Source: Campanula takesimana
Lineage: Eukaryota > Streptophyta > Magnoliopsida > Asterales > Campanulaceae
Assembly (NCBI GenBank): GCA_026119855.1
Contig: JAOWBW010000304.1
Location: 868,001-932,000 of the forward strand
Direction of reading: 5' to 3'
Length of the DNA stretch: 64,000 nucleotides
Shown: positions 12,018 to 23,300 of the stretch, in pieces
How the letters are laid out: each line of letters starts with the position of its first letter
Position numbering within the stretch: the stretch's first letter is position 1
Made by a program: the position numbers and the translations under genes
Notes under the pieces: generated by a model
Told to the model about the DNA's origin: nothing
What the model saw: only the letters and a program-made list of their open reading frames with translations
Databases searched by the model: none

Positions 12018-12726
12018 CTTGTTGGTCCCAAAGGGGCAACAAAGGTATGAAAAATGCTAGAGGGGGGGGGGTGAATAGCGTTTTAAAATTCTTTTCAAAC
12101 CCTTTTGCAAATCAATGGCTTGTGCGCACAGTTCTTAAATAAGCTAAGTATAGCGCGCAGTGAGAGTGTGAAATGCACAGCGGAAGTTTAAGAAGCTACT
12201 GCGCAGGAAAATTTTGCGCAGAGATAAAAACGCACGCGTTAAGTTTTGTCTTAAAGTGTTGGATAAAAAGGATTCTAAGGCAATAAGCAATAACAAGTAC
12301 AGCAGCAAAGTATAGCAATCTGAAAGATCAAACAAAGCAGTAATTCAGAAATGATTGAGCAGGAAGTAAATAGCAAGAATAATGAACAAGCTATTTGGAA
12401 AGGTTCGATCAATGATGAACAAACTATCTCAAAGATCTATAATCTATGAAGAGCAAATCCTAGACTAAACCGGTGTATCTCAAGAAGTATGATCGAAAAG
12501 ATCAAAGCTTCATGAGGTGAGTGTGTGTTCAGAAATTCTGGGCTCTATGAATCTATGAGATGAAGAGCACGAAGAATTCTGGTGATATAAGGCTTAGGAT
12601 CTGGGCTTGGAGTTTGAAGGTATAAAGGTTGATCTTGAATCTTGGAATAAAAGTAGCAATATTCAGAACTTCAGTGATACTTATGAAAGCACAAACTCTA
12701 GCTACTTGGAAATGAAGATGAGCTGG

Positions 12727-12735
12727 CTATTTATA
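12727..12735 (-). promoter_or_regulatory. TATA box of E LTR
   Basis: The - strand reads CTATAAATAG, a near-ideal plant TATA box. A second TATA-like site (TATAAAG) lies at about 12820 on the same strand. Confidence 0.55.
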
Positions 12736-13112
12736 GCAGAGAGCTTAAGACTAGCCATTGGAGCTCTGAGCAAGGACGATGAGCTGGCACGATATGATTG
12801 GTGCGCAGGTGTCCTTTATAGCCGTTGGGGCTCTGATCAAAGAAGATGACCTGGCACAATATGATTGGTGCGAAGGTGATTTAGAGCCGTTGGAGACTGA
12901 GCATGAAGACCAAATTCAAAAGCTTCTTCTAGAAGGTTGACAGCTGTCTTCATTTGATATATTTCTCTTGAGCGAGTCTCCACCATTGGATCTGCTGAGT
13001 GTGCTTGCTTTGTCGATTCTACACACCTCAGCATTTTTAATAAGCGTGCATCTTCTAAGCGCTTTCCAAGTTAGGTGATCTGAATGCATTGAAAACTGAG
13101 CAAGATATAATG

Positions 13113-13165
13113 CTGCGCAGGAGAGACCTGTGCAGTGGTGTACTGCGCAGAGAAGTCCTGCGTAG
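13113..13165 (-). promoter_or_regulatory. CTGCGCAG palindrome cluster of E
   Basis: Four copies: CTGCGCAG (13113-13120), CTGTGCAG (13129-13136), CTGCGCAG (13143-13150) and CTGCGTAG (13158-13165), 14-16 bp apart. The two variants differ by single transitions at CpG sites. They lie upstream of the E TATA box. More copies are at 12199-12206 and near 12215. Confidence 0.55.
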
Positions 13166-13376
13166 TGACCACAATCTTGCTTAGATCTTCATTCCTTTTC
13201 GCTCCAAGTCCTATGTTCTAAGCCTATACTATAAAATGGACTTAGCTAAAAAATTGAAGTCATAAGACTTCTTACATAGGGTCCTAAAGTCCATAGAATA
13301 TTTTTAGGTGATGGTATCAATCAATTCTAACAAAATTAGGAGGTTTAAGAGATAAGCATCCCAACACTGGAGATAT

Positions 13377-13406
13377 CTCGTACGAGGGAATGATGTTTCG
13401 TACGAT
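13377..13406 (+). promoter_or_regulatory. CTCGTACGAG pair, C type-2 PMD promoter
   Basis: CTCGTACGAG (13377-13386) and a decayed copy TTCGTACGAT (13397-13406), 20 bp apart, about 160 bp before the start of the PMD gene. Copia E inserted 10 bp to the left. I see no clear TATA box between them and the gene. Confidence 0.5.
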
Positions 13407-13565
13407 ACTTTTCTGTTTTTGCGCAGAACAGAGGCATTTCAGGCGCTGGAAGTGATTTTCAAATCACTTTTCCTATTCCATTCTCGGGAGCTTTCGTCCC
13501 TAGGCGATTTTCTCACTCAAAAATCTCCAATTTCTCCAAGTTTTGGTGATTCCCGACCCTTGCAA

Positions 13566-15061
13566 ATGGCCAGTGTACATCGTTCGCATAAGGAACACCC
13601 CTTCGGTAGACATATAAAGGGTAAAGTGTGGGCGACTGATGATTTGTTCCCGTTCCCGGAGGACCACGTCTCTCACGCTGTTCGGACTAGGCGGGTAAGG
13701 ATCTCTTCCTCTGATTGAGTTTCCATGTCAATTTCGCTGTTGCATGTCTCAATTTAGTGTTCTCGTGATTCGACTTTTGTCAATTTTTGCCTAGAATTAC
13801 CGCTGCTAGGGTTTATCATGAATGGCTGATCTTTTGATAGAATTTCACCCTTGTTGGTGCTGAAAATCGTTGTAGTATGATAGTACATGATTTTGACTGT
13901 CGTTTCAGGCGATTCTACGACTTTTCGGGTAAAATGCTTAAATAAGGATTTTACCGATTTTGTGACATTTATCTCTTTTGCCTTTGTTGGTTGTAGTCAT
14001 TCAGGGTGATCAATAACTGTAGAGGCAGCGTGCGAGCGGTCGCTGAGAGGTGGGCAACTCTCAATGGCGAGATGAAGGAGGAGATTGAGAACCTCGGATT
14101 GAAACCCTTCTTTGACGGCCTTGTAGGTGAGAGGAGGAATGTGCACTTGCTCCAGGCCATCCGGGAGCACTAGTGGGATAGCACTCACACCATGCATATG
14201 CAGTGGGGGGAGGTCACCATGACCCCTACTGACTTCCATTCCATTACCGGACTTCCTATCGTCGGCGAACCACTTGAGGTAGATGCGGACTTTACTCGTA
14301 GCAGGGATGATATGATGCATTTTATGGGACTCGATTTGCGTACCCTAGGCAAGGGTGTCCCTATGAAGGATTTGAGGGAGAGGGTGGATACTTATGTCAC
14401 CCTTAATGTTGGTCAGATGCATCTCACCGGTACCTGCATTGCAGCTGTCTGTGGCTTTCTATGGTGGGCCTTTTCTGAGACGCTCTTTGCTAATCATGCG
14501 TCGACTGCCCTTTTTACTCTGCTTAGCTGCATGAGGGACATGCAGCATGTCACTGATGCTAGTTGGGCTGGTTTGGCCCATTGCTATGTGGTTATGGATG
14601 AGAGTTCACGGGATAGGGCGAACGCTGGCTTGGGCGGCTACAGTCATGCCTGGGAGGTATAATACTCATCTTCTTCTGTATTCCTCCTTTATTTCAGCCC
14701 CAATTTATTTTGATAGCATTCCTCATTTGAGCTATCGTGTATTGACCTCTTTTATGTTTCTCCCATTTTGCAGGCTTGGGGATACGCCATGTTTGGTCTC
14801 TTTACTTTCAATCTTCGAGACAATACTGTTATGTTCCCCGATACTCTGAGATGGCGCCGGGATAACAGGGATACCCGTGATGAGCAAGCCGAGGGGGCTG
14901 ATATGACGATGGATCGCATGAGGCTATATTTTGACAGGTGGGAGGCCGTCCCAGAGTTCGTTGTTGCCTTCTTCCCATGGCGGAGCTTGGGCATTGACCA
15001 TGTTTATGGGTTTGCTGGTATGAGGCTGTTGATGATTGGCCTTGGCGGTAGATGCTTCTAA
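13566..15061 (+). pseudogene. C antisense PMD gene, type 2 (3 exons)
   Basis: Exons 13566-13694, 13997-14656 and 14774-15061 with GT-AG introns (GTAAGG, GTATAA donors). Exon 2 is 660 nt, exactly as in the A and B homologues, and contains the MGEVTMTPTDF-type motif (here WGEVTMTPTDFHSITGLP) typical of the plant mobile domain. An in-frame TAG at 14171-14173 replaces a conserved tryptophan (TGG). The frame ends at TAA 15061, about where the A/B proteins continue with FWQHGT, so the C-terminal third is missing. PMD proteins of plants are linked to transposon silencing and also occur inside transposons. The role of this copy is unknown; it runs convergent with C pol. Confidence 0.65.
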
Positions 15062-15290
15062 CACACAACATATTTGTTAATTTTAGTTTTATTTCTGACT
15101 GTTTAAATGTATTGACTCATACCCGGTTGGTCAACCGAGGGGTAGTTTTATGAGATGGATTCGCGTTGGGCCATTTGTATGTGTGAATGAACTGTTTTGG
15201 ATGGATTTTAGGCGTGATTGAGACATGTTTTGACTTGTCGAGCAACCTGAAATCTGAGCAGAGTCTCTGTTGTTCTGACTTCGGAGATGC

Positions 15291-15320
15291 CTCGTACGAG
15301 ACATCGATGTCTCGTACGAG
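15291..15320 (+). promoter_or_regulatory. CTCGTACGAG pair, C type-1 PMD promoter
   Basis: Two exact CTCGTACGAG palindromes at 15291-15300 and 15311-15320, 20 bp centre to centre, 61 bp before a strong TATA box. Confidence 0.6.
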
Positions 15321-15380
15321 CCATCCTTTCAATCTGCGGCTGTTTCCCATTTTTCCTCGAGGATTTGGTGTCCAAAATTG

Positions 15381-15388
15381 TATATAAA
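15381..15388 (+). promoter_or_regulatory. TATA box of C type-1 PMD gene
   Basis: TATATAAA (in TTGTATATAAACACC), 91 bp before the ATG at 15479. With the palindrome pair it gives this antisense gene its own complete promoter. Confidence 0.6.
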
Positions 15389-15478
15389 CACCTCTAGTCC
15401 GTCCTAGAATACCATGCAGCCTTAAATCAGTTATGGGAACCTTTCTTTTGGAGTAGGATTCTCAACCTTTTGCTCTCA

Positions 15479-16963
15479 ATGGCCCCAAGCAAGTCTGTCC
15501 CTTCATCAATAATCATTGATGAGTTCTCCTCGGACTTAGAATTAGTGGAACGCTACAAGAATGATTTAGCAATGTTCTTTCGCTCGTTTAATAAACCTCG
15601 CCAAGAGAGATTCGTGGAGATGTTCGGTTTCAAGATTCTTTTCACCTTGAAGAACCTAAAGCCGGAATGGGACCTCTTAAAGGGAGTTGCACGCTTCTGG
15701 GATCCATCAACTCACCTCTTCAACTTTTCACTTAATGAGATAGTCCCTACTGTGGAGGAGATGGCGGCTATCTTGGATATGCCTTTGACTGGGGTGATTG
15801 CGGTTCCTAATTGCGATAAGGTACCAGCGGAGTCTCTTAGGGACTTATTGAGCATTGGCATTCCTGAGGCTCAGAGTTATGTTCATAACCGCTATATTGA
15901 TATCCACGCTTTGCGTAGGAGATTTAAAGGTCGGGTGACTCACGGTCACGGTGTGGATTCCCAGTGCTGCCTCTTGGCATTGTGCTTATTTCGGAGCGTG
16001 CTTTTCATGAGAAAGTGTGGCATGGTGAACACGGAGCTCATGGACATCGTTTTGCAAGCTAGAGGATGGGCCTTCAACATAATCCCTCTTATCTTGGGGG
16101 AGACCCTTCATGGTCTTGATGAGTTACACCGAACCGGCTCTATAACTCGGGGAAGTCCATTGTTGTTGACTATTTGGCTCAGAGAACATTTTAAATTGTT
16201 GGACTCTCCGGTCGAGTATTCTCCTTATACTTTCCATAGGCGGAGGCTGTTAGTGAAGGGTCTCAGCATTGAGGACTGGGCTCATCTTTTTGCTAAAGCG
16301 GAGACCAATGATATCGCTTGGTGCCCATCCTTTTGGAGGGTGAGGAGGTTTGTAGCTAATACCCTCGGGTATGACAGGTTCGTTCTTCCGGGCATGAGGG
16401 ATTCTTCTTTCTACTTTGCTCGGAGGGTAATGCGACAATTCGATCAACATCAGGACACTTTCTTGTCAGGGGGACGACCTCGAGATGTTTCTTTCATGGA
16501 CTCGGAGTTCTCTACGATCTTGGCTCGCGCTTGGGGGCAAGGCACCACTATGGATCGTTAGACCAATCTTCGTCATGATGGGGGAAGTATCTATTTGTCG
16601 GGCAAATACTTAGATTGGTTTCTCTCGGAACTTCGTCCCAATGTTGAGGGTATTGACGAGAACCATCGCTTTCTGTTGGGGGACCAATTTGAGCCTAGTT
16701 TGAATTTGAGGAAGAAGGAAGCTAAGGAGGATCCTTCTAATGTCAGAGCAGATGCCACTCAAGACTTTCTGGAGACTGACTTTTACGAGAAGAGAGCAAA
16801 CGGACTTCCTGGTAAACTCCAAGCTCTAGATAGGCCTCATGTGTTCGCGAGACTGACTCCCTTGGTGTTTAGTCGTCTTGATGTTCCTCCCAGTTTCGAG
16901 ATACCTTGGTTCAAGAGGAAGAGGGATGACAAGGTAGATCGTGGTCAATCCCCTACTAAGTGA
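15479..16963 (+). pseudogene. C antisense PMD-like gene, type 1
   Basis: Single exon of 495 codons from ATG (CTCAATGGCC context). The region FNFSLNEIVPTVEEMAAIL near residue 80 and the LGETLHGLDELHRTG block near 205 are shared with the G copy (44947-46341). The layout resembles plant mobile domain / DUF7745-type proteins found in plant retroelements. One in-frame stop, TAG at 16559-16561, stands where TGG is expected; the frame continues to a basic C-terminus (WFKRKRDDK). Function unknown; possibly nuclear given the basic tail. It runs convergent with C pol. Confidence 0.6.
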
Positions 16964-17253
16964 AGGAAGAAATAGATCCTTAGGAGTATCGAGAGATTTC
17001 CAATAGATAGACCAATGTTTAGACTTTTAGTATTTTATTTATTTTCTTTTGCAAGTTGGTATTCATGTTAGAAATTTTCTTATTGTTTTCTTGAAATACA
17101 TTCAATTAATAAGAAGACAAGACTTTGATTTTATTTATTGAATAGACTGGACCAAAAGGCTGCCTACGTTCTCCGTTTACATCAATTAAATAAGGAGCTT
17201 AGGTCATCGTAGTTCTTGTTTAAGAAAGAGAAAAATATATTTGCTGACTGACA
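16964..17253. other. C type-1 gene 3' end and CTACG hairpin
   Basis: A T-rich 3' untranslated stretch, then at 17164-17212 the - strand CTACG hairpin in its longest-loop form (outer CTACG/CGTAG, inner CTCC/GGAG). No coding sequence. Confidence 0.55.
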
Positions 17254-17286
17254 TGTCTCGCATGAGACATAGGTGTCTCGCACGAG
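17254..17286. promoter_or_regulatory. CTCGNANGAG pair downstream of C genes
   Basis: CTCGCATGAG (17257-17266) and CTCGCACGAG (17277-17286) within TGTCTC...GAGACA arms, again 20 bp apart. They lie between the convergent C genes, directly before an AT microsatellite. Confidence 0.5.
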
Positions 17287-17295
17287 ACTGTCCCC

Positions 17296-17296
<1 letters not shown>

Positions 17297-17371
<75 letters not shown>
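17297..17371. repeat. (AT)n microsatellite
   Basis: About 36 uninterrupted TA dinucleotides between the palindrome pair and the CTAG hairpins of C. Simple repeat; its length may be unreliable in an assembly. Confidence 0.9.
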
Positions 17372-17372
<1 letters not shown>

Positions 17373-17392
17373 ATGCACACCCTGATTTTTGC

Positions 17393-17490
17393 CTAGATCG
17401 CCTTTTCAGGTTTTCAATCTAGCGGGCTTCTTTTCTAGTGCCTTCTGCTCTAATTTTTGCCTAGGCCGCCCTTGAGGGTTTTCAACCTAG
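17393..17490 (-). other. Paired CTAG hairpins after C pol
   Basis: On the - strand: 17490-17460 has CTAGG/CCTAG with inner CCC/GGG around TCAA. 17421-17393 has CTAGAT/ATCTAG with inner CCT/AGG around GAAA. In the second hairpin both the outer and inner stems differ from other copies by base-pair exchanges that keep the pairing. Confidence 0.7.
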
Positions 17491-17526
17491 TGAGCTTTCT
17501 TCTTTTCTTTGGAATAGGGGACGGAC

Positions 17527-17989
17527 TTATGAGTAGTACTTCTTCAGCTTGTCCATGTTGACGGGCTTCGATAGTTGATTTCCATCTAGGTCTGCGAGTT
17601 GTACCGCTCCTCCGGAGAATATCTTCTTGACTATGTAGGGGCCTATCCATCTTGGTCCCCATTTGCCCATAGGATTGAACGGTCCAGGACGATGGTCACG
17701 TAGGACAAGGTCCCCTTCTTTGATGTTTCTAGACTTGACTTTCTTATTGAATGCTCGGGCTATTCTCCGTTGATATGCTTGGATATGCTCAGCGGCTCAA
17801 AGTCGTCGTTCATCTAGTAGGGCTAGTTGTTCATAACGGCTGTCTAACCATGCGACTTCGCTCACTTGGTTTTCTAGGAGAACCCTTAGTGATGGTACTT
17901 CTAATTCAATTGGTAGCACTGCTTCCATCCCATAGGCTAGGGCGTATGGAGTTTCACAGTAGCGGTACGAATTGAAGTTCGGTAGCCCC
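17527..17989 (-). pseudogene. C integrase C-terminus
   Basis: From the A insertion point to TAA 17527. It shows ETPYALAYGMEAVLPIELEVPSL, the GKWGPRWIGPYIVKK block and the end NMDKLKKYYS, all as in A. It continues the integrase core that resumes at 33339. This part is open apart from the split. Confidence 0.8.
17985..17989. repeat. Target-site duplication of A, left
   Basis: GCCCC here and at 33339-33343 flank element A exactly at TGTAGA/TCTACA. This proves one insertion event in C. Confidence 0.95.
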
Positions 17990-18180
17990 TGTAGACACCC
18001 CGCCTTGGACCGCTCACCCCGATTGCACATTTGATTTTGTGTTTCTCCCCATTTTAAGTGTTTCTCGTTAGTTTCTGTCACTTCCGTTAAGTTCCTGACT
18101 GACTTCGTTAAGTCCAGGGACTAAACTGAATGACAGGGCTGACTTTCTAGTCCATTCTGTCAAAATTGCCTTCTCTGAGT

Positions 18181-18245
18181 CGCGCGCCTCCGACAGTAGG
18201 AGCCAGGCGCGCGCGCCTCCCGCCCCCAAAGCAGGAAGCGCGCGC
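18181..18245 (+). promoter_or_regulatory. GGCGCGCGCC triplet in A LTR
   Basis: Three CG-repeat words at 18181-18187, 18205-18218 (AGGCGCGCGCGCCT, a perfect 14-bp palindrome) and 18238-18245, spaced 27 and 30 bp. They sit about 120 bp before the TATA box. The words contain the (A/C/G)CGCG(C/G/T) box known to be bound by CAMTA factors; whether that happens here is inference. Confidence 0.6.
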
Positions 18246-18366
18246 CTCTGGGCGTCAGTTACAGATTTCTGGCCAGGATTCCCTCCCTTGCTCAATTTAC
18301 AAGATTTTGCCCAGGAAGGATTTCTTGGTGACTGAGTTTTGGCACAAAAAACACCCCTCTTTCACC

Positions 18367-18374
18367 TATAAAAA
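18367..18374 (+). promoter_or_regulatory. TATA box of A 5' LTR
   Basis: TATAAAAA in CACCTATAAAAACATC. Same position in the 3' LTR (near 32748). Likely start of the genomic transcript about 30 bp downstream. Confidence 0.65.
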
Positions 18375-18958
18375 CATCTCTTTACCTCCATTTTCAAGGA
18401 CCGAAGATTGAACTTACAAAAACTATACCAAAATCACTTTCTAAAGGTTCTCCAAGGATCTCTTCAAGCAATATTTGAAGTTCTTCAAATTGTAGGTAAA
18501 AGTCCATCTTTTCCTTTCTTTTCTACTTCATCTCCTCTCTCTCTTTTTACTTTAATCAAATGTGCAATCACCCAAATCATTTTGGGACATGACTCTAATG
18601 ATCACCTCATCTCATTGAGGTTGGTTAAGGAGTTATCTCCTACATTCCAAATCTTATTTTAAATTCCCCCTTTTCATGACTTAAAGAAGAAGAAGAAGAA
18701 CATTTTCATTCATGTAGATTTTGATCAAGCAAGACCAACGCAAGTTGGGCGAGATGGGTGTTTCGGTACTTCCCATCTCGTAATCTAACCCCCGAACCTC
18801 AAAACAAAGAATCTCTGTTTTCGTAATCAAACTTAGGCTACAATCAATAGGTTTTTCTTATGTTCCTCAAAACATAGGTGGCGACTCTAAAAACAAGTTA
18901 GACATCCTAGGATAATTCACCGCTCTAGCCAGGCCGTGGTTCCCCGGGGTATCTACAG

Positions 18959-18976
18959 TGGCGACTCTGCTGGGGA
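18959..18976 (+). other. Primer-binding site of A
   Basis: TGGCGACTCTGCTGGGGA begins one base after the LTR. From memory this is the tRNA-Arg-type site reported for Ogre-like Tat elements. Confidence 0.75.
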
Positions 18977-20317
18977 GTGTTATTTGAGGGTTAAACTTGC
19001 ATTCTGATCGAAATCTACATCTTTTCTGGGCATTCTGTTTCCTGATGGGGGAGGCGCGCGCGTCTGGCCTTTTAAGCCTAAGGCGCGCGCATCCCGCATC
19101 AAGAACCAGAATCGCCCACTTCTTCATATTCTTCATCTTCTTCTTCTGTTATTCTGCACTAATCACTTCTGCAGGGGTTACAATATGAACATGGGACCAG
19201 GGCAATCCCCTGAGTCCAAAGTCTGACATTCTGACAGGTGTGCCCCAGAAGCGCGCGCCTCTCATAAGCATTGCGCCATGCGCGCGCGTCCTGTATCAGC
19301 ACTCAGAGGCGCATGCTTCTGGGTTGGTTCCCAGAACAGAAACAGGTTTCAGTGACTGAGCAGAACAGTGGGGTGTGGGCACAGTGGCCTGCATCAGAAC
19401 ATAATTGAACCCTCGGACTGTTTTAATTTTGTGTTTTATTTACCGGTCACACGGGTGATTCGGGAGTTGTAACTTTATGTGCTTATGTGTTTTGTGTGTT
19501 TTTCTTTCTTTTCAAAAAAAAAAATAAAAAATAAAAAATAAAAAATTTTGTCACTTGTTAGACCTCACACTACATGCACATATTCCTATGAACTGCTCGC
19601 TATCGAGTCGCACAAGTCCAACCCCAAACCCGTCGAGGCCCGTCCTAGAAAGTTTCAAGCTCCACCAGACCTTGGCTCTTTCGAAGCGGTAAACCTCAGC
19701 CCGTGGCGTAGTTCAAGACTACATACCGGGGGTGACCTTTGAGCTTCATATTCAAGCCAAGCACAAACCACACAATTCTAGTTAGGGTCTAACACTCCGT
19801 GACTCAAGTCGGTTTCCATGTACCGAGATTTCCCTAAACTAATGTCTTCAAATTATACATGCCAACTTGTTGAAAGGGACGCAATAAAAATCCGTCCCCA
19901 AAAGTGGTTATTTTGGACGAAAATAAAAATCCGTCCCCGCATGTATGCTTTACTACATTAATTTAGTTTAATCCCGATACATGTAGGATTCACAAGCGCG
20001 ATGGAATCCGATGAGTATATGGGACCACGAGATGGTCTATATACTAGTGTGACGATTCCATTATTTTCTTAGAAACTCCAAAAGGGATTCATTCCCTCCG
20101 ACTTATAAAAAAAAAAAAAAAAAGAGTCTTTTCTTATGTGGTTCGAGTCGTGTTCCCAACTGTGTGTTCTAAGCATCTTCATGGACCGCAAGTGTTACTC
20201 AAGACTGACAAGGGCCTCTTCTGCAATATAGGTTCAATTGGTACTTACAAAGTCTACCGCGATTCAGCAAATCGGTTAGTCCGTGAAGAGATCACTCCAA
20301 CAGCTCCAACATCAACC
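18977..20317 (+). other. Untranslated leader of A
   Basis: 1.3 kb with no convincing gene. It holds two more CGCG clusters (19052-19090, two words; 19251-19314, three words, 28 bp apart), a direct repeat AATAAAAATCCGTCCCC near 19884 and 19922, and A-rich runs. The gag frame is open upstream of the chosen ATG as far as about 20138 and resembles the C sequence there (VYRDSANR / VYIRDPAT), so initiation could be further up, but there is no in-frame ATG before 20318. Confidence 0.6.
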
Positions 20318-23300
20318 ATGACCGGCAGCAGCAACACCATGTCTCTCGAACAGCTCTCAAACATGGTCAAACTCCTCCAAGAGCAAGTCTCCACCCTTAA
20401 CAAAGAGGCACAAAGCAAAGACGACATTTGGCAATCCCACCTCGACAGCCAAAGGGAGGCCCACGAGGCCGAAATGGAACTAATAAAAGAAAAGCTCACC
20501 AACCTTGCCAAGGGAAAGAACAAGAACAATGATGATGAATCCGAATGGACCGAGGGTTTGTTCAAGAGTCCTTATGTCAACACCCGCACCAAGAAAATGG
20601 GGGAACCAAGTTCCGAGAACAATGAGCCCAAAATGGTGGATTCTATCATGGCCTACATCGACCAAAAATTCAATGGGCTCAACATGGGGAAAGGCTCCGA
20701 CACAAGCCTTTATCAATCATCCATCCTCATGAGTACTATGGCCGCTCTTCCCGATAAGTTCAAGATGCCCGACATAAGCAAATTCAAGGGCAACTCTTGT
20801 CCTATGGCTCACATTGAGACTTATATTTGGGCAATGGTTCCAAAGAAGGTCTCCACCAAGGTGATGGCTCAATGCTTTCCTCTCACTCTCGAGGGGGCGG
20901 CAAAAGATTGGTATGCTACTCTCCCGCTCACTGTCCGTCTTGATTGGGACTCCGCCATGCTCGCCTTCAAGAACCAATACCAAGGCAACACCACTCACCG
21001 GCCCACAAGGAAAGAGCTAGAGAATACTACTCAGCGAGACAATGAGTCCTTCATCGACTTCACAAGGAGATGGAATGACAAACTCTCTGAAATTGTTGAG
21101 AGGCTGAACACAAAAGAGCAAATGGACATATTTCTCAAGTGTCTCAAGATTGATCTCCGCACTCACCTAAGTGGGGCTTGCTACTCCGACTTCTCCCAAA
21201 TGTATGAGGCGTGGGTACGCATGGATGACTTGCTCAAGGAGATTAAGAAGACCACTCCTACTTACCGCTACAAGGCCGCTTCCAACTCCACAAAAGAGGC
21301 CTCGGTCAACGCCGTCACTATTGACAAGGGGAATTACAAAAAGGTTCCTCCACCTCAAGGGAAGAAGTCCCGAAGTGACCGTGTCTACACGCCTCTCCAA
21401 GGCATGACTCAAACCGAAGTGTTCGAGGTCCTCAAGGCAAAGGGTCAAGTCACACCCGTGCAAGGGTACCAACCCAAGACGATCCTCTCCAATCATGCTC
21501 ACCACAAATATTGTGGCTACCACCAATATAGTGGCCACACCACCGAGGAATGCTTCGTTCTCCGCAATGTCATTCAAGATCTCATAGATAAGAAAGAATT
21601 TGTAGTGACTAATGACGAGCATGTCAATGTAATAGAGATAGGAGAACTCGAGGGGACCACCCATTCAATCCCAATTGTGAATGGGGGCCCCAATGTTATG
21701 AATAAACTTGACAATTCTTGTTATGTAGTGACTTACGATGAGGTAATGAGGGAAGTACTAGAGAATAGGAAAAAGAAGCAAGATGGGAACGTCAACATGC
21801 TAACTCGATCCGGTCGAGTCTTAGCAAGCAACCCTTCCACTTCCGCACCGAGCTCCTCTTCTCAAAGGCCGCAAGCTCACAACACTCCCGAAGATCCTCT
21901 ACTTGTCCAACTCAAGAAAACTCAAGCCAACATCTCTATTTGGGACCTCATTGCATCCTCAAAGAAACACCGAGATCTTGTCATCCGCAATTTCGATGAT
22001 ACATCAGTCTCTTCCGATACTATTCCTGAGGACCTCACGGCAATGATTGGTCACATTCATTTTAGCAACGTCATCACCTTTGACGATATGGACCTGCCAC
22101 CGTTTGGTTCCGACCACAACGAAGCTATTTACCTCAAAGTACGAGCAAGGGGGAGGCTCGTCTCAAGAGTCTTAGTGGACGGTGGTTCCGCGCTCAATCT
22201 CATGCCTGGTAGAATCATGGGCATACTGGGGCTTAAGGATTCTGATTTGAAGCCTTCTACTCAAGTAATCCGAGGTTATGACAGCACCGCCCGTACAGTC
22301 ATGGGTATGATCGAAATAGACATTGAGTTTGGGAGCATAGTCATGTCCGTTCCATTCCAAGTGCTTGATATCCCGGCCTCGTTCAACTTACTGTTGGGTC
22401 GACCATGGATTCATAGTGCTAATGCCGTACCGTCAACTCTCCACCAATGTGTCAAGATCCGAAATGGTGATGAAATAGTGACCGTAATGGCTGAAAACAT
22501 CACTATCCACAGAAAAGGTGAGCCCGTCCACCAAGTTCAGCATGGTCTACCAGACTCCACTCTCTCCGGCGTCTCAATCAACGCCATTAACAAAGAAGGG
22601 GTAAACGGATCATGGACCCCCAGCAATCACAAAGTCCTCCGCATGATGAGGAATATGGACTACTTCTCTGGTTTAGGCCTAGGGAGATATCAGCAAGGAA
22701 TCCTACATCCCGTGCAAGTCCCATTTGTCAAGAACACCTTCGGTTTGGGGTATGAGCCTTCCAAGGAAGACTTGAAACAAGAGCAAGCAATCAAGAACGA
22801 AAAGGCCCGAGCTCGTAAAGAAGACCGTCGTTACGAAGCCCCTAATCTAAGGCCTTACCGCAAGACGTTGAATGGTTATTTTGTCCGCCAAGGGGAAGAC
22901 GTTCCATACATGATCTTTCCCGAGCCATGGGTTAACAATAAGGGTGTCAAAAAGCCCGGCCTCGAAATCTTCTCCGATTGTGAGATCCAGAAATCCGAAA
23001 GGGAACCAACTCCCATGTCGCCCCGTGAATGGTGGGGAAGGAAGATGACTATAGAGTCCGAGACAGAAATCACCGTGGGGGAAGAACTGACAGATTTAGC
23101 CTCCATGTTTGAAGAGCTTGCCATGATAAATGAATGCCAAGTTAACGCCATCCATGACACCGTCATCATGAACGAGACTATCAGTGAGATCCCGCCAAGC
23201 TCCGAGCCGATCAACAATTGGTATTCAACAAAAGGGCCCGTGGTATCCGAGGAGTTCTTAGTCCAAGAAATGGGTTGCATACCCCGCACAGCAACAAAGG

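Larger units (their letters stand above)
7815..13366 (-). mobile_element. Copia element E (Sirevirus-like), 5' part
   Basis: On the - strand the order is 5' LTR (13366-12020), tRNA-Met primer site, gag with two zinc-knuckle regions and an acidic/coiled-coil domain, protease, then integrase. The element stops at the integrase/RT linker where D is inserted; RT, RNase H and the 3' LTR lie beyond D, outside the window. The long gag suggests the Maximus/SIRE branch of Sireviruses. It is inserted in element C, upstream of the C antisense PMD gene; the flank CTGGA (13367-13371) would be the target duplication. Confidence 0.8.
12020..13366 (-). mobile_element. 5' LTR of Copia E
   Basis: 1,347 bp, with TGTTGG...CCAACA ends on either strand reading. 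A TATA box lies on the - strand at 12735-12727 (TATAAATAG). Around 12779-12900 is an imperfect tandem duplication of about 65 bp carrying GGTGCGCAGG / GGTGCGAAGG. A G run at 12062-12071 lies near the inner edge. The LTR carries several CTGCGCAG palindromes. Confidence 0.85.
13367..17989 (-). mobile_element. Tat element C, left segment
   Basis: Holds, from right to left on the - strand, the last part of pol (17989-17527), three hairpins, and then two genes on the opposite (+) strand. The left end is lost where E is inserted. The right end joins the other C segment at 33339: removing element A and one GCCCC restores the integrase motif LWGYRT without a gap. C differs from A/B/G in its palindrome word and sequence. 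Confidence 0.85.
17990..18957 (+). mobile_element. 5' LTR of A
   Basis: TGTAGACACC...GGTATCTACA, 968 bp with 6-bp inverted ends TGTAGA/TCTACA. Contains the CGCG triplet at 18181-18245, TATA at 18367 and a (GAA)n run near 18685. Confidence 0.95.

Noticed and set aside
12062..12071. Run of about ten G as a regulatory feature
   Set aside because: Homopolymer near the LTR edge; likely slippage or sequencing noise.
17297..17371. TATA promoter
   Set aside because: A simple (AT)n microsatellite between convergent genes; no gene follows in suitable position.
18181..18245. Conserved ARA/RRA peptide pattern in short ORFs over the CGCG words
   Set aside because: CGCG runs translate as alternating Ala and Arg in most frames; the signal is in the DNA word, not in a peptide.
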